DNA of 35,138 bases, taken from Streptosporangiaceae bacterium. GTDB lineage: Bacteria; Actinomycetota; Actinomycetes; Streptosporangiales; Streptosporangiaceae. This document shows positions 17,001 through 23,360 of the stretch, in pieces. A model generated the notes under the pieces. That model saw only the letters and a list, made by a program, of their open reading frames with translations. It was not told the origin of the DNA and did no database searches. The stretch is from assembly GCA_019245115.1 (NCBI GenBank), contig JAFARZ010000419.1, forward strand, positions 1 through 35,138. The letters are read 5' to 3'. A program made the position numbers and the translations under genes. Each line of letters starts with the position of its first letter. The first letter of the stretch is position 1.

Positions 17001-17754
17001 TTGCCGAGCCGATGGCCTCGTCCAGTGCCAGGGTGAGCTGGTCGAGTTCGGCCGAACGGCCGACGAACAGTTCGTCGAAGCCGGAGAGGCCGCCGCCCTC
17101 GGGCGGCTCCAGCGCCATGAGCCGCCAGGCCGGTACCGGTTCGGCGACACCCTTCAGGGCGAGCTCCCCCGCCGAGGCCAGCGTGGCGCCGGGGCCGGCC
17201 AGGGCACGGGTGACCGGGCCGATCAGGATCTCGCCCGGTGCGGCCGCCCCCTGCAGGCGCGCGGCCACGTTGACCGGCTCGCCCGCGGCGAGCGCCTGCC
17301 CCGACGAGACGTCGTCGGCCGCGACGACCTCCCCGGTGTTCACGCCGATCCGGATACCGATGCGCACCCCGATCAGCGTGCTCAGCTCTCCGTTGAGGGA
17401 TTCCACCGCATCGAGCATCTCCATCGCGGCGTTGAGCGCACGGCGCGCGTCGTCCTCGTGCAGCACGGGAACGCCGAACACCGCGACGACCGCGTCTCCG
17501 ATGAACTTCTCCACGGTCCCGCCATGACGTTCCAGGCAGCCCCGCATGAGGGAGTAGTAGCGGACCATCACCTCACGCAGCGACTCGGCGTCGAGCCTGC
17601 CGCTGAGCTCGGTAGATTCCGTCATGTCACAGAACAGCACTGTCACGGTCTTCCGCAGCTCACGGCGCGGCACCGGGACCGTGACCGGCGTGCCGCAACT
17701 CGGGCAGAAGCGCGCCCCGTCCGGTACGCCTGACTGGCAAGCGGTACATATCAT
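13999..17754 (-). CDS. Zinc-ribbon / class III nucleotidyl cyclase / AAA ATPase / TPR / GAF protein
   Basis: A 1251-aa multidomain signalling protein. The N-terminus is a zinc ribbon (CTACQSG...CPSCG). Residues ~35-200 are a class III cyclase domain with both metal aspartates (FCDMTEST, KFIGDAVVAVFG), the substrate-selecting lysine before the second, and the NVAAR transition-state motif, so it should be active. An AAA/STAND module follows with intact Walker A (GEPGVGKT) and LLILDDLH as Walker B, then a long TPR-like region. The last ~216 residues form a GAF domain. The start, ATG 17754, overlaps the upstream oxidase stop as ATGA; the longer open frame to 18165 is antisense-like, Arg-rich and belongs to the oxidase region. 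It probably makes a cyclic nucleotide or acts as a sensor for the cluster. The GAF part may also be made alone from an internal start at 14649. Confidence 0.8.
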   Translation of the reverse strand: MICTACQSGVPDGARFCPSCGTPVTVPVPRRELRKTVTVLFCDMTESTELSGRLDAESLREVMVRYYSLMRGCLERHGGTVEKFIGDAVVAVFGVPVLHEDDARRALNAAMEMLDAVESLNGELSTLIGVRIGIRIGVNTGEVVAADDVSSGQALAAGEPVNVAARLQGAAAPGEILIGPVTRALAGPGATLASAGELALKGVAEPVPAWRLMALEPPEGGGLSGFDELFVGRSAELDQLTLALDEAIGSASYRLVTIHGEPGVGKTRLAAEFAARAAGRGALVGAGRCRPYGEGSTLHALGEALRQVVDAATPLLGVAPPDVADALASLESGLFRDGAPGELPDQLAWAATLLLETVGRVRPVLLILDDLHSAKPELLLIVDRLVSRITGAAVLVLGLGRPELLEVGPAWAGPGASLLPLGPLSTQESALLVAALSEVSQTSEVTSHRAGLAERIVERAGGNPFFLEQLVAITGQAGGDSLPPTVHSVIAARLDLLGAAEQDVLLRAAVPGARFSAPELGALLEAEPPFTDPPDQALGTLARRRLIVPERSADAFRFSGVLIRDVAYHTLSKRARLLYHEVLARWHQHQMSGPDLVGMHLERAYRLAAELHPAGRQVQLLRADAARTLANAGALALRRSDLHWAADLLANALELYDGAAPERIAIGLSLAEARLLLGTDPDARQTLRNLASQATAAGDQRTAAHARLMLAALELPGPSAAEEALATVPVFEQADDHLGLARAWLRVGQLRQLSGRYGEAEDLLRRALRHALATDTQFELATVIGGLATSLWRGPAPTGWALADCRALLAEHGRGRRAVRATVNCPRAVLFAYRGEYDKARSLVRASTRIIAELGHSYGAATMQIFAAIVEGAAGRWQDAEVLLRSAAQGAESHGDTLSNAAASAGLARALLEQDRDDAALDAAGLIVSTGDPFLDADIIGVRARALAARGEREPALREATRARVTAAVTDSTVCQATAELDCAHVLRALDDDEGAVAAAAAARRLFEGKGHLVGVRRATVFLETPLLPATERGPMNENHNVLAAAVAHLGEAERDHSALLAAVVNVARELFGAAAASVFLLDTASGELVFEAVSGVGEDHLLGDRFPATRGIAGWVLTAQEPVVISDLAESPVFARDIAEVTGYVPASIMAAPLLCGEDAIGVMEVLDPAPSTVSPLETAQLLGLFAGLAAVALNVLRRNRIAYLMLTGDGAERSELVQVARLLDQLGADQRAAGVDLLDSVHRLLSMAR
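14647..14661 (-). promoter_or_regulatory. Internal ribosome site and ATG for a separate GAF protein
   Basis: On the minus strand GAAAGGGG lies four bases before an in-frame ATG (14649-14647). The ATG sits exactly at the border between the TPR region and the GAF domain, after a Pro/Thr-rich linker. Translation from here would give a 216-aa GAF protein (14649-13999). This could be a nested product or the fossil of a former gene boundary lost by fusion. Confidence 0.4.
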
Positions 17755-18467
17755 CGCCGTGCTGTCCCGTCTTCGCCGGCGAGCCGGCGTAGCAGGACGG
17801 CGGCGCGGGCCGCGGTCCAGGCGGCATTGCGGGCGACCGCCGCGGCGACGACGGCTCTCAGCGGGAGCACCTCGAACAGCCGGTCCAGCTCGCGATGGTG
17901 CCGCGGATCCAGATCGGCGTGCCAGGCCAGGGTGCGGAAGGCGCTCACCGGCAGACCGGTGAGCGCCGGCAGCCGGTCCACCAGCCGTGGCTGCGGAGGG
18001 CATCCCTCCAGCACCGCGATGTACCCGAGCAGGCAGGCGGGATGACCGTGGCGGACCCAGTAGTACTGCGTGCCGGCCATGGCGGCGATGTCCTCTCGCA
18101 CCGCGGTGCCGGGCAGCGCGTCGGGCTCCGGGACGCCGAGCACCGCCAGGTCCTCCAGGAGCCATTGGTCATGGCCCCGCTCTTCGGGAATGTGCGCGCC
18201 GAAGTATTCGGCAAGCGGCCCGGCGGACGCATCGCCGGGCGGCAGGTGGCGGCAGCTTTCTGCGGCGGCTTCCATCAGCGGGACCGAGGCGCGGATCAGC
18301 AGGTGCATGGCGCTGAGGTAGGCGGGATAGCGTTCTCGAAGCCCCGGCGCGGTCCACATCGCGTAGGCGGCGCCCCGCACGGCGGGAATCGTCAGCCACA
18401 ACGCCGGCCGGACCAGGGCGGCTGTGCCCAGCATCCCATCCTGGCTCGTCACAGCATCGTGGCTCAT
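17751..18467 (-). CDS. Iron-containing redox enzyme, haem-oxygenase-like fold
   Basis: A 238-aa all-helical protein resembling the haem-oxygenase-like di-iron oxidase group. Candidate iron ligands are the Glu and His in HIPEERGHDQWLLEDLAVLG (about residues 80-100) and the late HADLDPRHHRELDRLF segment (about 180-195), following the usual E/H...HxxxE style of spacing. Well-studied relatives (BesC, UndA, SznF types) use Fe and O2 to cleave C-C bonds, oxidise amines or fragment amino acids. ATG 18467 overlaps the preceding radical SAM stop as ATGA, and its own stop overlaps the cyclase gene the same way. Co-translation with the radical SAM pair suggests it works on the same peptide or on a product of it. 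Substrate and exact ligands are unproven; a TenA-like role is an alternative. Confidence 0.65.
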   Translation of the reverse strand: MSHDAVTSQDGMLGTAALVRPALWLTIPAVRGAAYAMWTAPGLRERYPAYLSAMHLLIRASVPLMEAAAESCRHLPPGDASAGPLAEYFGAHIPEERGHDQWLLEDLAVLGVPEPDALPGTAVREDIAAMAGTQYYWVRHGHPACLLGYIAVLEGCPPQPRLVDRLPALTGLPVSAFRTLAWHADLDPRHHRELDRLFEVLPLRAVVAAAVARNAAWTAARAAVLLRRLAGEDGTARR

Positions 18468-19450
18468 CGCAACACCGTGCCTACCGCTTGCACGGCGGGA
18501 TCGGTGCCGGCGCCCTGACCCAGCAGCGCCCAGCACAGCGAGCAGATGTCCGGATAGTCCCGCTCCCCCAGCGCACTGAAGCGCGGCAGGCGGGTCAGCG
18601 CCCCGGGCCCGGCGGTGCCGAGCGCGGACAGGAAGGGATCGTGCTCCATGCCGGCGAGGGCGTCGCGCAGTTCCCCTGCGTCGCGCCCGATGGCGTGCAG
18701 GGCGGCGGGGCCACCACCGGTCACCACGTCTTCGTTGCAGCACGCGGTCAGCCGTCCGTCATAGCGGACCACCGGCGCCTGGACCAGGTTGCAGGGGCCG
18801 AAGGACCGGCCCGGGGCGACCTGCCCCGCCGCACCTTGGCGGACGGCGCGCAGCCGGGCCGCACGGCCGCGGGTCAGCAGTTCGGTGGGCCGGATCTCCG
18901 CCCGCTCAGCCCACGTCGAGCCGAACGCCCTGGCCAGCAGCCGTTCGGCCGCGGTTATCCGGGCATGGCTGCCAAGCACCTGCACCGCGACCCAGCTGCC
19001 GGCCTCGGCGGCCGCCCGCAGCGCGGCGACGAAGCGGGCATCGGGGATGCGCGCCGCGTGGTAGCTGTCGGTGCTCAGCACCACGCACGCGGCGCGGGCG
19101 AGCACGGCGCCGGTCCAGCGTGGCGCGGTACCGTCGTCCCGGCCCCAGTTTCCGCTGGTATAAAGGACCAGCCGCTTGCCGGCGTCGGCCAGCCTGGCGC
19201 TGGCCATCTGGAGGGCTCGAGGTTCCATGAATGGCTCTCCGCCAGAGATGCCCACCAAGCCGACGCGCTCCATCCCGCACAACCCGTCGACCAGGCGCTC
19301 CAGCAGCGCCGCGTCGGACGGACGCGCGCTGGAGGGCAGCGCGTTCACCGAACAGTGCGCGCAGCCGACCGGACAGCGGTCGGTGATGTAGAGCAGGACG
19401 GCGCGGTGCCGCTGGGCGCGGATCTGGTCGGCTTGAGCGAGCGTCAGCAT
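18464..19450 (-). CDS. Radical SAM protein with SPASM-like C-terminus (second of pair)
   Basis: A 328-aa radical SAM enzyme. CPVGCAHC at residues 26-33 is the CxxxCxxC [4Fe-4S] site, followed by the SAM-binding GGEP (VGISGGEPF). The C-terminal third has five more cysteines (GPCNLVQAP, LTACCNEDV, DICSLCW), enough for at least one auxiliary Fe-S cluster as in SPASM/twitch peptide-modifying enzymes. It is a clear paralogue of its neighbour (20580-19444), sharing the TACCN-DV motif and overall layout. Its ATG at 19450 overlaps the neighbour's stop by 7 bp. No N-terminal peptide-binding (RRE) domain is evident. Expected role: radical modification of the adjacent 77-aa peptide, possibly as a heteromer with its paralogue; the chemistry cannot be predicted from sequence. 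Confidence 0.8.
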   Translation of the reverse strand: MLTLAQADQIRAQRHRAVLLYITDRCPVGCAHCSVNALPSSARPSDAALLERLVDGLCGMERVGLVGISGGEPFMEPRALQMASARLADAGKRLVLYTSGNWGRDDGTAPRWTGAVLARAACVVLSTDSYHAARIPDARFVAALRAAAEAGSWVAVQVLGSHARITAAERLLARAFGSTWAERAEIRPTELLTRGRAARLRAVRQGAAGQVAPGRSFGPCNLVQAPVVRYDGRLTACCNEDVVTGGGPAALHAIGRDAGELRDALAGMEHDPFLSALGTAGPGALTRLPRFSALGERDYPDICSLCWALLGQGAGTDPAVQAVGTVLR

Positions 19451-20580
19451 GCCGCCGCCTCGGGATCCTGTTCCCCGGGGAGCGTCGGCCGGCCGAGCAG
19501 CACCAGGTCAGCCAGCGCCGGCGCGCCGTGGCGGCGGGCGAAGGCGACCGGGCCCGCTCGCAGTTGAAGCGCGATGGCCTGCTGCTCGATGAGCACGGCG
19601 ACCGGACGGGCGGCGTCCGCCCCGACGCGGCGCAGTATCTCCGGCCGGTCCGCGAGCGCCCGGCACGTCTGACAATAATCGCCGCGCCCCACCTGGCCTG
19701 GCCCGGCCATCCGGGCCGCCAGCCGCAGTGGTCCTTCGGTGCGGAGCCCGCGCAGCACCGGCGACGAGACGCAGGCATGGCGCACTTCCGGCCAGGTCGT
19801 CGTGGCGATGTGGCCGAGCCGAAGGTGGGCCGGCGCGGGCCGGGAGTCCAGAACGTCGGTGTTGCAGCACGCCGTTATCGTTCCGTCGAAGCCGACGACC
19901 GGCCAGGACGCCATGTCGCAGGGCAGCGCGGGCACGATTCGCCCGCCCGACCGGTCCTCGGCAGCTGTCTCGCCCGCGGCGCTGGAGACCAGCCAGGAAC
20001 GCGCCCGGCCGACAGGGCTTACCACCGTGGCGAGCATCGGCACGCGATCGGCGAACTCCTGGCGTATCTGCTCCGCCAGCGTCACCAGGTAAGGGTCGCC
20101 GGGACCGGCACCGCATGCCTGGACGCTGGCATCGATGCCAGCGTCCAGGAGCTCGTGCAGCACCCGGAACACCTGCGGTCGCGGGACTTCCGCCTCGTGG
20201 AAGACGTCGATGCTGATCGCGACATGGTCGACGGACTCCAGCGCGCCCCGGATCGTGCCTGGCGTCCGGCCACCGCTGGCGAAGTACGCGCCGGTGAGCA
20301 CGTAGCTGCGCGTGCCGGCCGCCCGCGCCGTCTCGGCGAGGGTGCGGACCAGCCCCGGGCGCAGCAGCGGCTCACCGCCGGTGAGCAGCAGGAACTCGGG
20401 GTGATCCGCGGTGCTGAACGAGCCGGCGAACCGCCGCAGCGACGCGGCCGGCTGCTGCTGCGACGTCTGTGCGGACCGGGTCGAGCAGTGCTGACAGTGC
20501 AACGGGCAGCGGCGGGTGAGCGTGAGGAAAATGGCCGCGGCGGGGACCGGACGGCGTTCGAGCAAGTCGGCTAGGTGCAT
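19444..20580 (-). CDS. Radical SAM protein with SPASM-like C-terminus (first of pair)
   Basis: A 378-aa radical SAM enzyme and the first gene of the minus-strand operon. CPLHCQHC at residues 25-32 is the cluster motif, followed by LLTGGEPLL. The C-terminal cysteines (LPCDMASW, ITACCNTDV, DYCQTC) match those of its paralogue downstream, again fitting an auxiliary Fe-S cluster. It carries ~50 extra C-terminal residues (VAVLIEQQAIALQLRAG...LADLVLLGRP) that the paralogue lacks; these might bind partner or peptide. GGGAGG lies just before ATG 20580. It is divergent from the candidate precursor gene, with 301 bp between the two starts. Together the pair most likely acts on that peptide, or one enzyme installs and the other extends a modification. 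Confidence 0.8.
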   Translation of the reverse strand: MHLADLLERRPVPAAAIFLTLTRRCPLHCQHCSTRSAQTSQQQPAASLRRFAGSFSTADHPEFLLLTGGEPLLRPGLVRTLAETARAAGTRSYVLTGAYFASGGRTPGTIRGALESVDHVAISIDVFHEAEVPRPQVFRVLHELLDAGIDASVQACGAGPGDPYLVTLAEQIRQEFADRVPMLATVVSPVGRARSWLVSSAAGETAAEDRSGGRIVPALPCDMASWPVVGFDGTITACCNTDVLDSRPAPAHLRLGHIATTTWPEVRHACVSSPVLRGLRTEGPLRLAARMAGPGQVGRGDYCQTCRALADRPEILRRVGADAARPVAVLIEQQAIALQLRAGPVAFARRHGAPALADLVLLGRPTLPGEQDPEAAAC

Positions 20581-20881
20581 CCCGCCTCCCTCGCTCCTTG
20601 ACTGGGGGGATGCGACCCCCCACCCGCCCTGTCCGGGCTTACGAACGGGGACGTCAGACCGGTCTCCCCGTCCAGGTAACGCTAGGCAGCGGTGCTTATG
20701 GCGGGCTTGGCACGGCTTGTTTCCCGGTATTACGGCCGGGCCGGTGCACCATACCGGCCCGCAATCACCAGCAAAGTCCGGGGCAAGCGCCAGCGCTGAT
20801 GATCATCTGCACAGGGGGCTGGCGTCCCCGTCAGTAAGGACGCCGGGGGATGGAGTCTCCCCGTCCGGAAAGGAGCTCACG
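20581..20881. promoter_or_regulatory. Divergent promoter region between radical SAM operon and precursor peptide
   Basis: A 301-bp gap without an open frame. Notable structure includes a 9-bp perfect inverted repeat CGGGCCGGT / ACCGGCCCG (20737-20745 and 20753-20761, 7-nt loop). Near the precursor RBS are two more: GGCGTCC / GGACGCC (20821-20827, 20838-20844) and GGGGA / TCCCC (20846-20850, 20858-20862). The last two would place the precursor ribosome site just behind two stacked hairpins. They could be operators for the SARP, LAL or TrmB/LuxR regulators, or 5'-UTR structures. Confidence 0.55.
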
Positions 20882-21115
20882 ATGAGCGACACCAACGATG
20901 CCGGGGATCCGCTGGAGCGGCTCCACGCCGCCGGGTTCGACCTTGGCATGTTCGATCCGCAGCAGCTCGAACTCCTCGGGGCCCTCAGCGACGGGGAGCT
21001 GACCGTCCTGCTGGACATCAGGGAGCGCATCGGCGAGGTGCGGATGGACGCGGAGGTGGAGGCGCACGAGGCCGGGATGGCGATACCGATGACCATCGGC
21101 GGACTGCTGTTCTGA
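20882..21115 (+). CDS. Candidate RiPP precursor peptide (77 aa)
   Basis: A 77-aa acidic peptide starting at ATG 20882, with AGGAG (20871-20875) six bases before it. Residues 10-60 are amphipathic and predicted helical (LERLHAAGFDLGMF, then LSDGELTVLLDIRERIGEV), like a leader that binds modifying enzymes. A short hydrophobic tail, EAHEAGMAIPMTIGGLLF, follows. There is no Cys, Trp or Tyr; the only Ser/Thr residues after position 10 are S36, T41 and T71. Thr71 is therefore the sole plausible LanB target in the tail, and lanthionine rings are impossible. The gene is divergent from two radical SAM genes and upstream of a regulator. I do not recognise the family. It could alternatively be a small regulatory or carrier-like protein. 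Confidence 0.6.
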   Translation: MSDTNDAGDPLERLHAAGFDLGMFDPQQLELLGALSDGELTVLLDIRERIGEVRMDAEVEAHEAGMAIPMTIGGLLF

Positions 21116-21367
21116 CCTTCCCGGCGGTTCTCCCGTTTCCTCCGCGCCCACGCGTCCGCACACATCCGCAAGTGATGCTAACTGTTCCGGCACCGGACGG
21201 TATACAATTGCCCGGTAGTGCTCCGGCGTGGTATAGCTACTTACACGAGGTATGCGCATGTCGGGGAGTTAAGTTCTGGTTGCTGTACGCAACTATGTTA
21301 TCCGCCTAGCGGTTTACATATGGGGGGGAGTTAGAGGGGAGTTCCTGCTGAAGGGGGCGAGCATGCC
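21116..21367. promoter_or_regulatory. Gap between precursor peptide and TrmB/LuxR regulator
   Basis: 252 bp, more AT-rich than the flanking genes. TATACAAT at about 21201-21208 resembles a -10 box, without a clear -35. A small inverted repeat GTTGC-TGTAC-GCAAC lies at 21279-21293. AAGGGGG at 21351-21357 is the ribosome site of the regulator. A separate promoter for the regulator is likely; I see no strong terminator after the precursor. Confidence 0.35.
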
Positions 21368-22360
21368 ATGCTGGAACCGCTGGGACTTGACGACATCTGC
21401 GAAGCGCTGTATGTCGCGATTCTCAACCAGCCCGGAGTCCGGGCGGAATCACTGGTCAAGCAGTTTGATTTTCCGGAAAGTGATGTAGACCGTGCGCTGC
21501 AGCAGCTGAAGAAGCTGACGCTGCTCCAGCGGCGCAGCAGCGACGGTGAACTTTACGCGATCAGCCCGGAACGCGGGATGGAAATCCTCCTCGCGGTTCA
21601 GCAGGCCGAGCTGGCGTCTTTCCAGCAGCGAATCGAGCTTTCCCGCGCGGCCGCCGCGCGGCTTATCGCGGAACATACGAGGATCGCCGCTCAGAATGAC
21701 ACGCCTGAGGTTGAGTACCTGGTTGGAATCGATGCCATCAGGCTCCGGCTTGATACCCTCGCGGCCAGCGTCGCCTGTGAGGTCATGAACTTTTCTCCCA
21801 CCAAGCAGACGGAAGCCGATATTAACGCCGGAAAAGAGTCGACCATCCGCTACGTTGGCTCCTCTGTCAAGTCCCGATCTATTTATCTGCACAGCGCTCT
21901 GAAGCATCCGCCGACCGCCGAATACATCCAGTGGCTTGCCCGACAGGGCTTCGAGATCCGCACCACCCCCGCCTTGCCCAGCAGAATGGTTATCTTCGAC
22001 CGGAAGATAGCGGTCCTCCCGATGAGTTCCGACGACTCGAGGATGGGTGCGGTTGTTCTCTACGGCAAGGCGACGGTGACCGCTTTCTGCTCGCTCTTCG
22101 ACTGGATCTGGGAGCGGGCGATTCCGATCAACCTGCAGATGGCAAACCGAGATGACGTAGGTGTCTCGCAGGAGATGGAAGCCATCTGGCTGCTCGCCCA
22201 GGGCTACACCGACGAGACGGTCGCGAAGCGGCTCGGTGTCAGCCCGCGGACTTCCCGGCGGATCGTCGAATCGATGATGCGCCGCCTTGGCGCCCGGAGC
22301 CGTTTCCAGGCCGGAGTCTTTGCCGAGCGCAACGGACTGCTTGACCAGAGCCCCCTGTGA
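21368..22360 (+). CDS. TrmB-like / LuxR-type hybrid transcriptional regulator
   Basis: A 330-aa regulator. Residues ~1-75 form a winged helix of TrmB/MarR style (ICEALYVAILNQPGVRAESLVKQFDFPESDVDRALQQLKKLTLLQRR). A helical segment follows, then a central domain (about 115-255) like the effector-binding part of TrmB-type proteins. The C-terminus (265-325) is a LuxR helix-turn-helix (AIWLLAQGYTDETVAKRLGVSPRTSRRIVESMMRRLGARSRFQAG). It thus has two DNA-binding domains. The start is ATG 21368, ten bases after AAGGGGG; another ATG at 21363 is out of frame. Such proteins are common next to actinomycete peptide and polyketide clusters. It probably controls the precursor and/or the radical SAM operon. 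The last codons overlap a 15-bp tandem repeat. Confidence 0.75.
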   Translation: MLEPLGLDDICEALYVAILNQPGVRAESLVKQFDFPESDVDRALQQLKKLTLLQRRSSDGELYAISPERGMEILLAVQQAELASFQQRIELSRAAAARLIAEHTRIAAQNDTPEVEYLVGIDAIRLRLDTLAASVACEVMNFSPTKQTEADINAGKESTIRYVGSSVKSRSIYLHSALKHPPTAEYIQWLARQGFEIRTTPALPSRMVIFDRKIAVLPMSSDDSRMGAVVLYGKATVTAFCSLFDWIWERAIPINLQMANRDDVGVSQEMEAIWLLAQGYTDETVAKRLGVSPRTSRRIVESMMRRLGARSRFQAGVFAERNGLLDQSPL

Positions 22361-22399
22361 CATAGCGTCCTGCCACATAGCCTCCTGTGACATAGCCAC
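22355..22399. repeat. Three 15-bp tandem repeats across the regulator stop codon
   Basis: Units at 22355-22369, 22370-22384 and 22385-22399 share CTG-(TG/CC)-ACATAGC. The first contains the stop codon TGA (22358-22360) of the regulator. It is one of several multiples-of-three tandem duplications in the window. Confidence 0.6.
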
Positions 22400-22837
22400 T
22401 GCAATTTATCACCATCACCCCTTTCCTACTTAAGTGATGCGCATTTCAGCGCTGCTTGCATATCCCAGTTCACCGATGCCTAAACGGCGGTTAATGATCG
22501 GTATAACCAGAGTTGAGAAGATGGTGATACCGGACAGCGAAAGGCTTCGCTCCCTCGTGATGAAGATCCAGTAGGACGTTTCCGGCCATGACCTATTGCG
22601 CCGCTCTTCCGCCATTCTCCCAGCCAGGATCGCCGGGTAATACTAGTTACGCATCCTCCTTTGGCCAAAGCGGGAATCAAGCACATTGGCGTCGCCTGGA
22701 AGGCGCAGCCGACTTTACGGGAGCACAGAATGACTGCACTTAACTCAGCGTATGCTGCCAGGCACCATCTGGATGCGAACACATCATGGGGGTAGACCGC
22801 TTCGCGTAGGTGCGTGGTTACTCACCGCACCACCCAG
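22400..22837. other. Gene-free, AT-richer stretch
   Basis: About 440 bp between the regulator and the terminator at 22838. Base composition is visibly more AT-rich than the surrounding genes. Short frames exist on both strands, such as a 45-codon plus-strand frame from 22438 and a hydrophobic minus-strand frame 22615-22430, but none has a recognisable family, good RBS or actinomycete codon bias. It could be decayed or transferred DNA. Confidence 0.4.
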
Positions 22838-22878
22838 CCGGCCACCGCCGTCCGCAACGGACGGCGGTGGCCGGTTTT
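22838..22878 (+). terminator. Strong intrinsic terminator-like hairpin
   Basis: A perfect 17-bp stem (22838-22854 with 22858-22874) closes a 3-nt CAA loop and is followed by TTTT (22875-22878). It is GC-rich with the core CCACCGCCGTCCG / CGGACGGCGGTGG. It sits 26 bp before the PPOX gene and would stop transcripts coming from the regulator side, marking the right edge of the cluster. Its core is similar to the stem at 163-210 near the left edge. Confidence 0.75.
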
Positions 22879-22904
22879 ATGAGGTCCGGTGATACCTATT
22901 GGTC

Positions 22905-23312
22905 ATGACAGTCACGCTTAACGAAGCCGTGCGGACGCTCCTCGATGAGCCGAACGTCGCGGTGCTGGCCACGAGCAACGCCGACGGCAGCCCGCAGAGC
23001 TCTCCGGTATGGATGGGCCTGGACGGCGGCCACGTGGTCATCTCTTCGGCCCGAGGGCGGCGGAAGGACCGTAATATCCGCCGCGATCCACGGGTCAGCC
23101 TGACCGTCTTCGACCGTCACGATCCGGAGCGGTACGCCGAGATCCGCGGCCGGGCCACGATCACCGAGGACGTGGGACGCGAACTGGCGGTGCGGCTGGC
23201 CGAGAAGTACCACGGGCCGGGCGCGGGCAAGGAGTACCTCGAGCTTCCGCCAGAGGTCGTCCGGATCGTTATCCGCATCGTTCCAGATCACGTGGCGGGG
23301 TACGCGGCCTGA
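22905..23312 (+). CDS. PPOX class F420-dependent oxidoreductase-like protein
   Basis: A 135-aa split-barrel protein with the family's characteristic blocks: LLDEPNVAVLATSNADGSPQSSPVWMGLDGGHVVISSARGRRKDRNIRRDPRVSLTVFD (residues ~13-70), where the RKDRNxxxDPRV segment normally holds the cofactor phosphate. Length is typical for the family. The start is ATG 22905; TTG 22899 is in frame but weaker. It sits directly after the strong hairpin at 22838-22878, so it likely has its own promoter or belongs to a transcript starting in that gap. It is related in fold to the protein at 8390-8851, but not a close copy. The substrate is unknown; it is more likely outside the RiPP-type cluster. Confidence 0.8.
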   Translation: MTVTLNEAVRTLLDEPNVAVLATSNADGSPQSSPVWMGLDGGHVVISSARGRRKDRNIRRDPRVSLTVFDRHDPERYAEIRGRATITEDVGRELAVRLAEKYHGPGAGKEYLELPPEVVRIVIRIVPDHVAGYAA

Positions 23313-23360
23313 TCGCCGATACCGGTTGACAAACAATCGGGCAGGGTGATTGATGCGAGC

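Noticed and set aside
17755..18165. N-terminal extension of the cyclase protein
   Set aside because: The extra ~137 residues are Arg/Ala/Gly-rich shadow of the oxidase gene; the zinc-ribbon start at 17754 with ATGA overlap is clearly better.
20882..21115. Lanthipeptide precursor
   Set aside because: The peptide contains no cysteine and the window has no LanC, so lanthionine formation is excluded; retained only as a generic RiPP candidate.
22430..22782. Two minus-strand frames (22615-22430 and 22782-22480), one with a hydrophobic stretch
   Set aside because: No RBS, no family resemblance and codon use unlike the neighbours; left as part of the gene-free stretch.
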